From NCBI GenBank assembly GCA_033065855.1, contig JAVXUO010002910.1, forward strand, positions 1 to 64,000: DNA of 64,000 nucleotides. The letters are read 5' to 3'. The notes under the pieces are model-generated. The model searched no databases. It was given only the letters and a program-made list of their open reading frames with translations, and was not told the DNA's origin. Below, piece after piece: positions 12,490 through 22,360 of the stretch. The first letter of the stretch is position 1, and each line of letters begins with the position of its first letter. The translations under genes were made by a program, and so were the position numbers. The stretch is from Escallonia rubra (lineage: Eukaryota > Streptophyta > Magnoliopsida > Escalloniales > Escalloniaceae).

Positions 12490-12603
12490 TTTTTTTAACT
12501 GGACTTTTAGCGATGGACTAACCGTCAAAAAAATATTTTTTGACGGAAAGGAGACTTTTAGTTTGTGAAGTACCCTTCGCTAAAAGTCATTTTTGTTGTA
12601 GTG
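12490..12603. mobile_element. CACTA transposon terminus (remnant)
   Basis: Subterminal motifs TTTTAGCGATGGACTAACCG and CTTCGCTAAAAGTC precede a GTTGTAGTG terminus, the signature of plant CACTA (En/Spm) ends. No matching CACTACAA end is found to its left within the expected distance, so this is a single-ended remnant. It directly follows the kinase pseudogene. Confidence 0.7.
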
Positions 12604-12805
12604 TGTATACTGAAATACGAAGTGAAAATTCCAACAAGTATTACATAATTTGTGAAGAATGTTTGAAGTTGCTATATTTAGAAACTATTTATATTCTTTT
12701 TTTTGATTGAATAGTAAAATCATTGTATTTCCAATAAAAAAGAGAACCATGTATAAGAGCAGAAAAGTTCTTTGAGCAGAACATATTTTGCACCAAAGAG
12801 TTATA

Positions 12806-12854
<49 letters not shown>

Positions 12855-12993
12855 GAGCTGATCCGTTGCTAGCGCTAGCAGCGCTAGCACCGTCCGCTAC
12901 ATAATGTAGCGGACGGTAAATTATCGTCCGCTACATTATGTAGCGGACGGAAAAACAGCGCTAGCAACGTGCTAGCGCTAGCAATGGATCACG

Positions 12994-13056
<63 letters not shown>
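12806..13056. repeat. (AT)n microsatellite, split by an insertion
   Basis: Pure AT dinucleotide repeats run from about 12806 to 12852 and again from about 12998 to 13056. The 145-bp element between them separates what was presumably one microsatellite. Confidence 0.9.
12853..12997. mobile_element. 145-bp foldback MITE in a microsatellite
   Basis: The ends are imperfect inverted repeats of about 28 bp (GGGAGCTGATCCGTTGCTAG against GGGTCGTGATCCATTGCTAG, both continuing CGCTAGCA). Inside sit two perfect palindromes built from CCGTCCGCTACAT and its complement, plus further GCTAGCGC blocks. Almost the whole element can fold on itself. Its location exactly inside (AT)n recalls the rice Micron elements, which target TA microsatellites. 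It has no coding capacity. Confidence 0.8.
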
Positions 13057-13058
<2 letters not shown>

Positions 13059-13059
13059 C

Positions 13060-13781
13060 TTCCTTAACTGTCAAATTCGGCTAGAAATCACCACAACAAG
13101 CACCCATACTACACAGGAGCTAAATGTTAGACCCCCAATTCATGTACAATTGGGGTAAGGTAACGATAATTTTTATTCTTTCTTTTTTCCGTTAAACGTT
13201 TTAAACGGTATTCTAAAGCTCTATCGGCAGTGCATTCATTAATTATCTTTTGTTTTAACATACAATGTGACTTAGTAATCTTAATAGTACATCTCAACAA
13301 TTACATTATTGTGAATGTAATTCAGCATGACATTGTTAATCTTATGCATATTAAGTAAATAGTTTATGATGGAAATTTTACACTAAAAGTCAAAAGTAGA
13401 CCACTAAAATATTACCCTTCATTTGTTTACTGAACATCTAATCTAAAAAGGGCATTTAATGGAACGTAAATGTTACAAGTCAAAAAACACCCTTACTCAC
13501 CATTAACCTATATGGAAATATCAATTAGAAAAAGGCATTCCTACAGGGAAAAAAAAGGGGAATAACCATTTAAGTCCATGACAACTTTTATAAGCGTATA
13601 GGTATAACTTTAGATAGGGTCCAGTGTAGGTTGTAATAGATCCTACCAATTGCGCAAAGCACAAATTTGCAGCCACAGAAGTATTACACAAACAAATGCA
13701 TTGGAGAGGTTGGCTTTTTACAATGACGTGTAAAACTGATAACGGAATAAAATCCAACCACACAGTGGGCAGAGAGATATT
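13060..13781. other. Non-coding stretch, 3' flank of the small minus-strand gene
   Basis: AT-rich sequence with no recognised gene. It probably includes the 3' untranslated region of the gene ending at 13782. A short ORF on the minus strand resembles nothing known. Confidence 0.4.
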
Positions 13782-14216
13782 TCACTCTTCATTAGACATA
13801 TATTCATCAGATAAGTACTGATCATTGGTTAAAATATTGTTTCTCTCGTTTGAAGTGAGGTGCCTCCCACTAGCCTCTGCCATTTCTTCGGCAAGTTGAA
13901 GCATGTAAAATCGTTTTCTACGCAGCAACATTCGGTTATTCTCTTTTCGAATTTGGTTCACAGCTTTCTTACACTCCTTAACTTTGGGCCGTGACATAGT
14001 AAGTGAACGACGATGCAGCAAGGGTGCTCTAAGGGCGATGAGATCTTGGTGTAGTGCTTCTGATTCCGTAACTCTATGTGCCCATTCTCTCCGTAAACCG
14101 CAATAATACTCTTTCGGATCTGTATACTTCACTTCTTTGTAGTCGTCGTTCCTTTCACACAACAACCACACTTTCTCACGTCGCTGATAATTAGAACTAC
14201 CAGGAAGTCCTGCCAT
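13782..14216 (-). CDS. Unknown small protein, member 1 of a divergent paralogous pair
   Basis: A 144-residue frame of unknown function. Its product is paralogous to the one at 16368. Both share, without gaps, EW at residues 44-45, R48, E51, E53, L55, D58 and then, exactly 45 residues after E44, the motif IRKENNRM (89-96). Both then have a basic R/K-rich helix and an acidic tail, here DEYMSNEE. The 80-115 region is predicted by eye to be helical or coiled-coil. There is no signal peptide or membrane segment. The start chosen is the ATG at 14216; a TATA box (GGTTATATAA) lies about 40 bp upstream, which would leave a very short leader. The upstream region is a threefold tandem repeat, so other start sites farther up are possible. 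Conservation of length (144 and 143) and motif spacing argues that this is real. Confidence 0.65.
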   Translation of the reverse strand: MAGLPGSSNYQRREKVWLLCERNDDYKEVKYTDPKEYYCGLRREWAHRVTESEALHQDLIALRAPLLHRRSLTMSRPKVKECKKAVNQIRKENNRMLLRRKRFYMLQLAEEMAEASGRHLTSNERNNILTNDQYLSDEYMSNEE

Positions 14217-15870
14217 CAAGAGACAGTACTTCTCACCCTTTGAACACCACTAATTTATATAACCAAGCCCACACACGTAGACACCATACATTATTGTGAC
14301 AACTGGAAAAGGACAAGTGAGTGACAAGACAAGTCACTGGCCACTTACACCCTGCATGTGGTTATTGGTTGCCTCAGATAGGCCTTTCCAGTGAAATGTT
14401 ACATCAACCACGTTACTTTGTCTAAAGCAATATCCGATCTCATTTTGCTCATTTGTACGTTAGCATGTAAAAGATACTCAAGGCTGTGGAAAATTGACCT
14501 CAGATAGGCCTTAAAGTTGTGTTCAATCAGCTGATTTAAATAGGAGGCATATTGTTGTGTCGCAAATTCACATAGTTTAGATTGGTGTCTTAAATCATCG
14601 AGAAGAAAATAGACACAAGTATGATCTGAGGCCAGAATACAAGAGTCGCGACAAGTAGTTTTAACTTATTTCTCTGGTATTCTAAGGCTTTTCCAAGGAA
14701 GTATTACATCATTCTTGCGCTTTTGCATATAGTTCGTTTTTAAGCAAATAATTTATAAGACTGTCGCAATTATTTTTAACGTCGTATGCTTGGGATGCCC
14801 TTGACTAGACAAGAGACAGTACTTCTCACCCTTTGAACACCACTAATTTATATAACCAAGCCCACACACGTAGACACCATACATTATTGTGAGAACTGGA
14901 AAAGGACAAGTGAGTGACAAGACAAGTCACTGGCCACTTACAACCTGATATGTGTTTATTGGTTGCCTCAGACCAGGGCCTTTGCGGTGAAATGTTACAT
15001 CAACCACGTTACTTTGTCTAAAGTAATATCCGATCTCATTTTGCTCATTTGTACGTTAGCATGTAAAAGATACTCAAGGCTGTGGAAAATTGACCTCAGA
15101 TAGGCCTTAAAGTTGTGTTCAATCAGCTGATTTAAATAGGAGGCATATTGTTGTGTCGCAAATTCACATAGTTTAGAGTGGTGTCTTAAATCATCGAGAA
15201 GAAAATAGATACAAGTATGATTTGAGGCCAGAATACAAGAGTCGCGACAAGTATTTTTAACTTATTTCTCTGGTATTCTAAGGCTTTTCCAGCGAAGTAT
15301 TACATCATTCTCGCGCTTTTGCATATAGTTCGTTTTTAAGCAAATAATTTATAAGACTGTCGCAATTATTTTTAACGTCTTATGCTTGGGATGCCCTTGA
15401 CTAGTCAAGAGACAGTACTTCTCACCCTTTGAACACCACTAATTTATATAACCAAGCCCACACACGTAGACACCATACATTATTGTGAGAACTGGAAAAG
15501 GACAAGTGAGTGACAAGACAAGTCACTGGCCACTTACACCCTGCATGTGTTTATTGGTAGACCAGGGCCTTTCCAGTGAAATGTTACATCAACCACGTTA
15601 CTTTGTCTAAAGTAATATCCGATCTCATTTTGCTCATTTGTACGTTCGCATGTAAAAGATATGAAGGCTTTCAAAGAGGTTATTTGTCGATGGGAAATTT
15701 GTGTTCAAGTAGCTTATTTAATTAGTTGGACAGTGATCTATTACCAGAATATGAGCCTCTACTCGCCTATAACTTCTTAGTGGTTATGGTATTATAAGGC
15801 TTTTCCTGCCCAGCAATTACATCATTCTTGTGCTTTTGCATTTATGCTCAATACCGATTATGGGTTTCAT
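14217..15870. repeat. Threefold tandem repeat of a ~595-bp promoter-bearing unit
   Basis: Units start with CAAGAGACAGTACTTCTCAC at 14217, 14810 and 15406 (periods 593 and 596). The first two are nearly identical; the third diverges after about 250 bp but still shows homologous blocks up to about 15850. Each unit has the TATA-containing stretch found before the minus-strand gene. Within each unit a GGCYTTTCC...TTACATCA block appears twice, giving six copies at 14381, 14686, 14977, 15282, 15566 and 15798, about 230-305 bp apart. The array fills most of the space between the two divergent paralogues. Confidence 0.9.
14253..14262 (-). promoter_or_regulatory. TATA box of the small minus-strand gene
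   Basis: On the minus strand the sequence reads GGTTATATAAATT, a good plant TATA box about 40 bp before the ATG at 14216. The same box recurs in each tandem repeat unit, near 14850 and 15448. Confidence 0.5.
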
Positions 15871-16290
15871 ATGTACTTTAGCTACATACTTTTAAAACTT
15901 CACGTAGAGTTATGAGGTGGGTTCTCTAAATTTTTTTTGAATCAACTCGTTGCCAGATGCATTATTATTATTATTATTTTTTTGCGGTAACGTCACGTGC
16001 CTGGCATGTCCTAAACCACTAAAAAGACAAACGTAGGTACTTCCAAACTAGCACGACATATCAAGCTGACGAGCAACAACTACGCTTTGATTTTGTTATA
16101 GTTGTAGACTTTTCACGGTGAATTGTCCTTCAATCTGTTATTAACAGTTGTTAATGAGCTATTATCCTTTCAACAACTAATATATCTGCAAAGTCTTTTC
16201 ATCAACTACTTTAAAGAAACTTGCAGCGACTTGTGACATCTCAAAAAATATTAACACGTTGCATTTATTGAAGTGGACCCTTGCCAAGCA

Positions 16291-16300
16291 GTATATAAGT
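16291..16300 (+). promoter_or_regulatory. TATA box of the small plus-strand gene
   Basis: GTATATAAGT lies about 70 bp before the ATG at 16368, giving a predicted transcription start near 16325 and a leader of roughly 45 bases. Confidence 0.5.
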
Positions 16301-16367
16301 ATGTGTAGTGGATGAAGGGCAAAGGGCAACTAGCTGCTATATTCTTTGTTGTGCAAGAACGGCCAAA

Positions 16368-16799
16368 ATGACATATACTCCACGAGACATTTTTGAAGCT
16401 ATGGGTCGTTACTGGGCGGGCGAAGATGAATTTCACTATTCGTTGCGTCCAAGTTTGCGTTACTCATCACGGTATGTTAATACATTACATGCAGAATGGT
16501 CTTATCGGTTGAATGAATATGAGGTCCTTGTAGCTGATTCACGACGCATGAATATACCCGTACCTCGCCAAAAAGCAATCAACATGCCTCGGAATACACA
16601 TATGGAACTTGAAAGGGCACTGCATCGTATACGTGAAGAAAACAATAGAATGAGAGTTCGTCAAAGTAGGCATAACCTACGTCGTATGGCACGTGAAAGC
16701 TATGCAGATGGTTGCAACAACGAAGCACGTTTATATTGGAACATGAGCTTTGAACCTGATTCAGTTTCTGATGCTCCAATGTCTGATGAAGATGACTAA
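16368..16799 (+). CDS. Unknown small protein, member 2 of a divergent paralogous pair
   Basis: A 143-residue frame of unknown function, diverging from the gene at 13782. The shared core is E43-W44, R47, E50, E52, L54, D57, then IREENNRM at 88-95, with the same 45-residue spacing as its partner. A basic segment (RVRQSRHNLRRMARES) follows, and the protein ends in an acidic tail (SDAPMSDEDD). No signal peptide, membrane helix or known domain is seen. The ATG at 16368 is preceded by a well-placed TATA box. An in-frame GTG farther upstream was not used. Just after the stop, a stretch near 16911 repeats the last codons (AGATGAAGATGGCTACAAAT), a small local duplication. A DNA-binding or coiled-coil accessory protein is possible, but that is only a guess from composition. 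Confidence 0.7.
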   Translation: MTYTPRDIFEAMGRYWAGEDEFHYSLRPSLRYSSRYVNTLHAEWSYRLNEYEVLVADSRRMNIPVPRQKAINMPRNTHMELERALHRIREENNRMRVRQSRHNLRRMARESYADGCNNEARLYWNMSFEPDSVSDAPMSDEDD

Positions 16800-16929
16800 A
16801 AATGGTTAGTGTTGAGGCTGACTGGTATATCAGCGTGGTCATGTCAACCAGGATGCTTTCTTTGTAAGAAATACCACGTAAAATTTATATGTTGTATTTC
16901 CTTATGTTCAGATGAAGATGGCTACAAAT

Positions 16930-17759
16930 GATTAGTGGTCAATAATGCACGTATATAAGATGCATTCATGGCTATATATATACTTTGGTCTTGCTTGAAA
17001 TATTAATAATTATAAGTTTAACACTGGTATTGTCAAACAGCCGTTGATGCTTCAACTGTTTTTGGGAAACATTTTGCATTTTGACTGACAACATGTATCT
17101 CAACCAATGGGATACTTTCTAGCCTAGACTATAAACTTAAGGACGTGCCATTTATGGGCACGTCTTTATTAGAAGAAAGGAAACAATGCAAAGATGTAGG
17201 AACATTGAAGAACATGATCTAACTTTTGTAGCAGTAGGTGTAATTTAACTTCCTTCAAAATATTGTTCAAAGAGGCCGCATCTGCTCGAAAATGTACGAC
17301 ATGATCCAATTATGGCAGCTATAGGTATACTTTCATTAACTGATGAAGGCAATAATCATAACTATATATACTACTACTTGCCACAGGTAGAAACTAAAGA
17401 ACATGATCTAACTGTGGTTTATGCAGGTGTATTTCATTAACGAAAAATATTTTCTTGAAATCTGAAAAGAGACCCGCTATCCAGAGCAAATTCATGCTAC
17501 ACGGCCAAGAATAGAAACATGAAATCAAGAGGATAGAACATTGTGGAGAACCAGTGGTACTCTGAGAAGGAGAGAAAGAAAGAATCACGGACAATGAACA
17601 CCTTCCTATAGGAGAGAGCCACACACGCCGACATCACCAAGTAAGCACACTAAGTGCCCATATTTGAGGAGCCACACAAGCACCCATTTGCCCATATAAG
17701 CCATGCTTTGCGGCACGAGTAGTGTTAAAGTGAAAATCAAGCGTCAACTGAAAGTACAC
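16930..17759. other. Non-coding stretch with a short internal duplication
   Basis: No gene recognised. AAGAACATGATCTAACT occurs near 17209 and near 17397, with similar flanking sequence, so a piece of roughly 60 bp has been duplicated about 190 bp apart. Short open frames on either strand show no family resemblance. Confidence 0.45.
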
Positions 17760-18585
17760 AACGCATTTACGCGTCTTCTGAGTAAAGACACCTTTGGCAC
17801 GACAAACGTGGTTCAAGAACACGTTTTGTCAAAAAATGTGGTTTAAGAAACACGTTTTGTCTAAAAACGTGGTTAAAGACCACGTTTTGCACGTATATAG
17901 TGGTTAAACACCACGTTTTGTTTAAAAACGTGGTTCAGAACCACGTTTTCAGACAAAACGTGGTCAAAGACCACGTTTTCAGACAAAACGTGGTCAAAGA
18001 CCACGTTTTGTCTAAAAACGTGGTTCTGAACAACGTTTTTAGACAAAACGTCCGTCTTCTTGTTGAGGAATGGAAAACAGGTGCTCCCCGTTGACGTGCC
18101 CCTCTCACGAGCAGGAAAACCCGTTGCTTCGCTTCGCTTGGCAACTGAAGGGATCTCAGTGTCTGTCTCTACATTGCGTAAGTAGTAGATGAACTCATCT
18201 TACTTGGTGTGGTCTCTTCCTTCCATGTTGAACCTTCTCAAAAGCATGAGAAGGGGTGGATGGCATATAACCACGTTTTGTCTAAAAACGTGGTTCAGAA
18301 CCACGTTTTTAGACAAAACGTGTTCTGAACCATGTTTTGTCTAAAAACGTGGTTCTGAACCACGTTTTGAGACAAAACGTCTTCAACCACATTTTTACTC
18401 AGAAGACGTGTTTTTAAAACACGGTTTTTAATTTCCTAACAGAATATATTTTTGTTTCCAATTTTCTCTTTCAATTTTGTTTAAATTAGAAAAATAAAAT
18501 GGGAAACATATATAGAACATGAAAACGTGTTTTCAAAACACGTTTTCAACTAAGAAGTCGTGGTTTGGAACCGCGATTTCCCAAA
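17760..18585. repeat. Self-complementary array of CACGTTTT/AAAACGTG modules
   Basis: About a dozen modules of the form CCACGTTTTGTCTAAAAACGTGG or its relatives, in alternating orientation, fill 17805-18050 and 18271-18380, separated by about 220 bp of non-repeat sequence. Further AACACGTTTTC pieces lie at 18410-18580. The outer edges match each other as an exact 15-bp inverted repeat (CGTCTTCTGAGTAAA at 17772 and its complement at 18394). A transcript could fold into one long branched hairpin. An apparent ORF with repeated NVVKDHVF words is a by-product of the array. Confidence 0.85.
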
Positions 18586-18599
18586 ATGTGGTATGCGGG

Positions 18600-19680
18600 T
18601 AAATAAGTTTGAAAATGGGGTAAACAGGTTATTAAGGTTTTAATTTGTATTATTTAGGGAAAAAACTCCATAAACTAGAGTTAATGATTCAAGATCAAGC
18701 TATAATAAAATAAAATAAAAAGACATGAGCCTAGTCAAAACAAGGCCTGTACGGTCAAGTGACCAAAGAATATTGGATAGTAGGTAATGATGACATGCAT
18801 GCTACACAAAAGAAGAAAAACTCATGGGTGTGAAAAAAATTAAGTGCAGCAAATACACAGATTATGGTAGGACATGGCTGATGAAGTAGTGTGATGTTAC
18901 ACGTGACCAGAGGATGCAAAGGGTGTCCTTCACTCGTCTGTAAGTCTAGGTGCAATGCCAGAGAATGGCTTTCTTATAGACACGAAAACCGGGGCAGTAA
19001 TATAATGGAAGGTGAAGACATAAATCGAAGGGGATAAAAATAATTATCATTGATCACAATTCTGTCGCCGCAAGAAGGGTACTAACAGTTAGGGCACGAA
19101 AATTGAAGCAGCAATAAGCATTGAAATTCTCGGCCGACAACGGCACAATAATGACACAAAAAAACGATACAACTAGATTGAAGAATTAAAACATTAAATG
19201 AATGATCGATCGCCGATTCATATTTTCAAAAAGAAAAATTGTTATGAACATCAGATTAATTGGTCAAACGCTGATTTAGATTTCAAAAAAGTAAAACCCT
19301 TACCTTTGATCGCAATTAAATCCAAAATCTTGATCCCTTCAAATAAATTGTATCCAAACCCTAATGTAAAGATACCCAAACTTTCAATTAGAATTCTATC
19401 AACCACAACAATTTATGCAATTTTTACCACAAATCTCAATCTCAAAATTAAAATTAAATTTACCTCAAAGTGACGATCAAATTCTCGAAGGTTTCTTCCT
19501 AGGTATTCTCTGAAGGTTCTGAAATTTCTTCTACCCCTAAGAATATACTGTAATCGTCAGATACCTAAAGAAATATAAATACTTATATTCCTAACATAAT
19601 TAAAATTCCAAAATACCCATCACGTCCCCATATTATCTAATTTAATTTTCTTTTCTTTTCCTTTTTTTAATACGCATTTA
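18600..19680. other. Non-coding AT-rich stretch
   Basis: No gene or element terminus recognised. The minus strand of 19200-19600 resembles an A/T-rich untranslated region, but no coding exon could be attached to it. Confidence 0.4.
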
Positions 19681-19961
19681 AATATGAGGGGTCTAACACT
19701 GTTGTTGGACATACTGAGTCGGATCCGGATGATAGTACCCTCGTGGACGAGGACGACCAGTAGGATCCAGATCCTTGTCTCGACAAGCCTCGAGCCCTTC
19801 CCATCTTCCCCTCCCGTGCTCTTCTGGAGTTGTACTCCCCTCATCTCCCCTATTTATATCCCCTTCCTCCATTTGTCCCCGCACCCATGTTATATTTGGT
19901 TCACAGTTCAGAACAAATTTTGTATATATTTTATTTTTTAATTAGTATAAAATTCTTAAAT

Positions 19962-20019
<58 letters not shown>

Positions 20020-20290
20020 GGTTAAATAATTGCTGATGGATCAGCAATTATTTAATCCTAATGTGGATTGAGAATTGAATGTGAGATTTGAATTTAAGTT
20101 ACAGGTTTGGGTATTAAAAATTTTAAATTTAATTATTTTTTTAGCAACAAATTTTATTCCGTCGCTAAAAGTCTTTAGTTATAGTGTACTGAAAATCTTT
20201 TAGCGACGGAATTTTTTACCGCTAAAACTATCACCGGTGGAATTCTAACAAAGGAATTGTCCGTCGCTAAAAATCTCTTTTCTTGTAGTG
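19681..20290 (+). mobile_element. CACTA right-end remnant, copy A
   Basis: Holds the 3' tail of a CACTA-borne gene, an (AT)n tract, a 34-nt near-palindrome (TTAAATAATTGCTGAT and its complement) and subterminal CCGTCGCTAAAA/TTAGCGACGGA motifs, ending in CTTGTAGTG at 20290. The left half of the element is missing. It belongs to duplicated segment A; copy B at 34440-36122 retains more of the element. Confidence 0.8.
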
Positions 20291-21737
20291 CACTATGTAG
20301 ATTGTTAGGTATTGCTTAAAGAAAGCTAGTCTGCAACTCGTTATTAAGCACAAGAACTATTGCTAATTTAAAACTAATATATCCAATTTAATTTAACATC
20401 ATCTTTTCCCTTCTAAATCTCATATATTATGTTGTTTTTATATATATATACATTATATTATAGACTAATTTTAAGAACACACATGTTAAAATTAAGTCCT
20501 AGTATGTTGGTATATTGGTTAAGTAGTGTCTTAGATCGTTTCAAACTTGTTTTTAAATTATATAACTTACACTAATTGTTTCTGTAAAATTAAGCCAATT
20601 AGAAGTTAGGACCCCATCAAAAATAATAGTTGAAGACCTTTAAAGACACTCATATGTTAGGTATATCATTTTAAACCCTTTTTAATTATTAGATCTATTA
20701 ATATGTTTTACTTCCTACATTGCCAAAAAAAATAAAAATTTGCTCGATTAAATATGGATGGAGCAATAAAAAAAAAGTATGAAAAGGGTAAACATATGAA
20801 AAAATACGTACTAAATCTTTCTTAATTTAAAAAGTGATCAATTTTTTTGGGACTAACGAAAAAAAATGAATAATGAATTTTTTTAGGACAAAGGGAATAT
20901 TAGTATTACGACTTAGTTAATTAAACTTAAATAGCCATTATTTTTGTCGCGAGAAACTATTCTCATATATTGCCCTTTTTTCAAAAGGATTGTCTAAGCT
21001 TTATATTTTTACAATGACTGTGATAGATAAAAATGTAATATTAAGCTGTTACATTATATTTTCTTTTGTTTTAAATCTCACAAGTTATTTATGATTTTTG
21101 GTCTACGGATTGTTATTTTTATATTACATAATACTTCTGCAAGGATATAATAGTCAAAATTGAGTCTTAATTTTTTATTATATTAGTTAGGTAGAGTTTT
21201 AGAATTGGTTTTTAAATCATAATAAAATTACATTTTTAAAAATTAATTGCTCTATAAAATAAGACCACATTCAAAATAACATCAGAGACCCTTTTTGACA
21301 CATTATCACATTATATTTTCTACACTTTTATGTTTGGATGATATCTAAAAATATATTTTACTTTGCATAGAAAATAGAAAGGAACAATGTGTCGGGTAGG
21401 GAAGCAAACATAATATAATGATAATGTGATGATGTATAGCGCAATGAAGCTATGGTTGAGTCCCATTGCGTTTTTCTCTTTGCTTGTCACATATTGCATA
21501 AGAGATAGGTCGATGACATCACCAGGGCCAGCCTACGGACCATCCATCGGGCCACCTAAAGTTGCGGGAGAGATAGTGTCAAAGTTGCAGACTTACTGTT
21601 GAAGGCCCAATTGTCGACAACAAACGTTGCTCATCATAAATAGTTACTCGATTAAATATATTATTATCGTTTTCAAGGTAAGAACTGGGCAAACTAATTC
21701 ATTACTTTGCATTATTTGATGGGATTACAGAAGAAAA

Positions 21738-22115
21738 ATGCCCTGTTTGACAAGGGTTTTTTTTCCAGTTTTTTTTCAATTTTGTAAACTGGAAAAAATA
21801 GTTGCATTTGGTAACCATTTTTCTTTTTTTTCTTCAGTTTAAAAACCAGTTTTTAAATCAAGGCTGTTTTTGAAAACTCAAAAAATGAGTTTCGGTTTTC
21901 AGTTTTGTTTTTTTTTTTTAGACCATTACCACCAGCACCCTCCCACCGCCGGCAGCCACACCCACCGCAGGCCACTGGCGACCACCGCCACGCCCCACCA
22001 CTGCCACCACAAAATAAAAACTGGGTTATCAAACACCCACTTATTTTTGTAAAGGAAAAACAAATTAAACTGCTCTTTTTTTTTAGAAACTGAAAAAAAA
22101 ATGTTATCATAGAAA
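21738..22115. mobile_element. T-rich MITE-like element, copy A
   Basis: The ends are imperfect inverted repeats: CCTGTTTGACAAGGG at the left and, reversed, a GATAACATTTTTTTTTCAG-type end at the right, with more TTTTCAGTTT blocks inside. The centre is a GC-rich CCACCACC/GCCGG stretch. Typical of small non-autonomous DNA elements; the superfamily is unclear and no target duplication is certain. It ends about 25 bp from the stop of peptide gene A. Confidence 0.5.
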
Positions 22116-22137
22116 CCCATTGATAGTTTTCACAGCC

Positions 22138-22302
22138 TCAGCTCTTTGGCAACGTCAGCCTTCCTCTGAGCTGAAGAAGGGAACGTTCACAGCACTCGCG
22201 GTGATAGACACAGCACGAAGGTGGCCACCAGCCTTGAGCACCACCCATTGAAAGTGCGAGCACCACCGCTATCACCGCAAGCATCTGTAATCCCCCTGCC
22301 AT
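22138..22302 (-). CDS. Small secreted cysteine-rich peptide, copy A (54 aa)
   Basis: A 54-residue frame whose N-terminus (MAGGLQMLAVIAVVLALSMG) is a classic signal peptide, probably cut after GAQG. The mature part of about 30 residues is WWPP-x-CC-VYHRE-CC-ERSLLQL and ends LPKS. The four cysteines (30, 31, 37, 38) could form two disulfides. The gene at 45848 encodes a diverged peptide of exactly the same length with the same CC-x5-CC, RSLxQL and LPK positions, which argues for selection on the protein. A TATA box (CTATATAAGC, 22351-22360) lies about 50 bp upstream of the ATG. I do not recognise the family. Such peptides are usually apoplastic signals or antimicrobials; which applies here is unknown. 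Copy B is at 38827. Confidence 0.72.
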   Translation of the reverse strand: MAGGLQMLAVIAVVLALSMGGAQGWWPPSCCVYHRECCERSLLQLRGRLTLPKS

Positions 22303-22350
22303 CTCTAGCTCTTCTTAGCCTATTTGCGCAACCCCTGCAGGCATGCTCGT

Positions 22351-22360
22351 GCTTATATAG
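22351..22360 (-). promoter_or_regulatory. TATA box of peptide gene A
   Basis: CTATATAAGC on the minus strand, about 50 bp upstream of the ATG at 22302. The identical box occurs at 39031-39040 before copy B. Confidence 0.5.

Noticed and set aside
14217-15870. CRISPR-like array
   Set aside because: The organism is a plant, units are about 595 bp and the repeats are contiguous without spacers.
17900-18144. Open frame with repeated NVVKDHVFRQ words
   Set aside because: It exists only because the inverted-repeat module length allows an open frame; the other strand is open too, and no start or splice context supports a gene.
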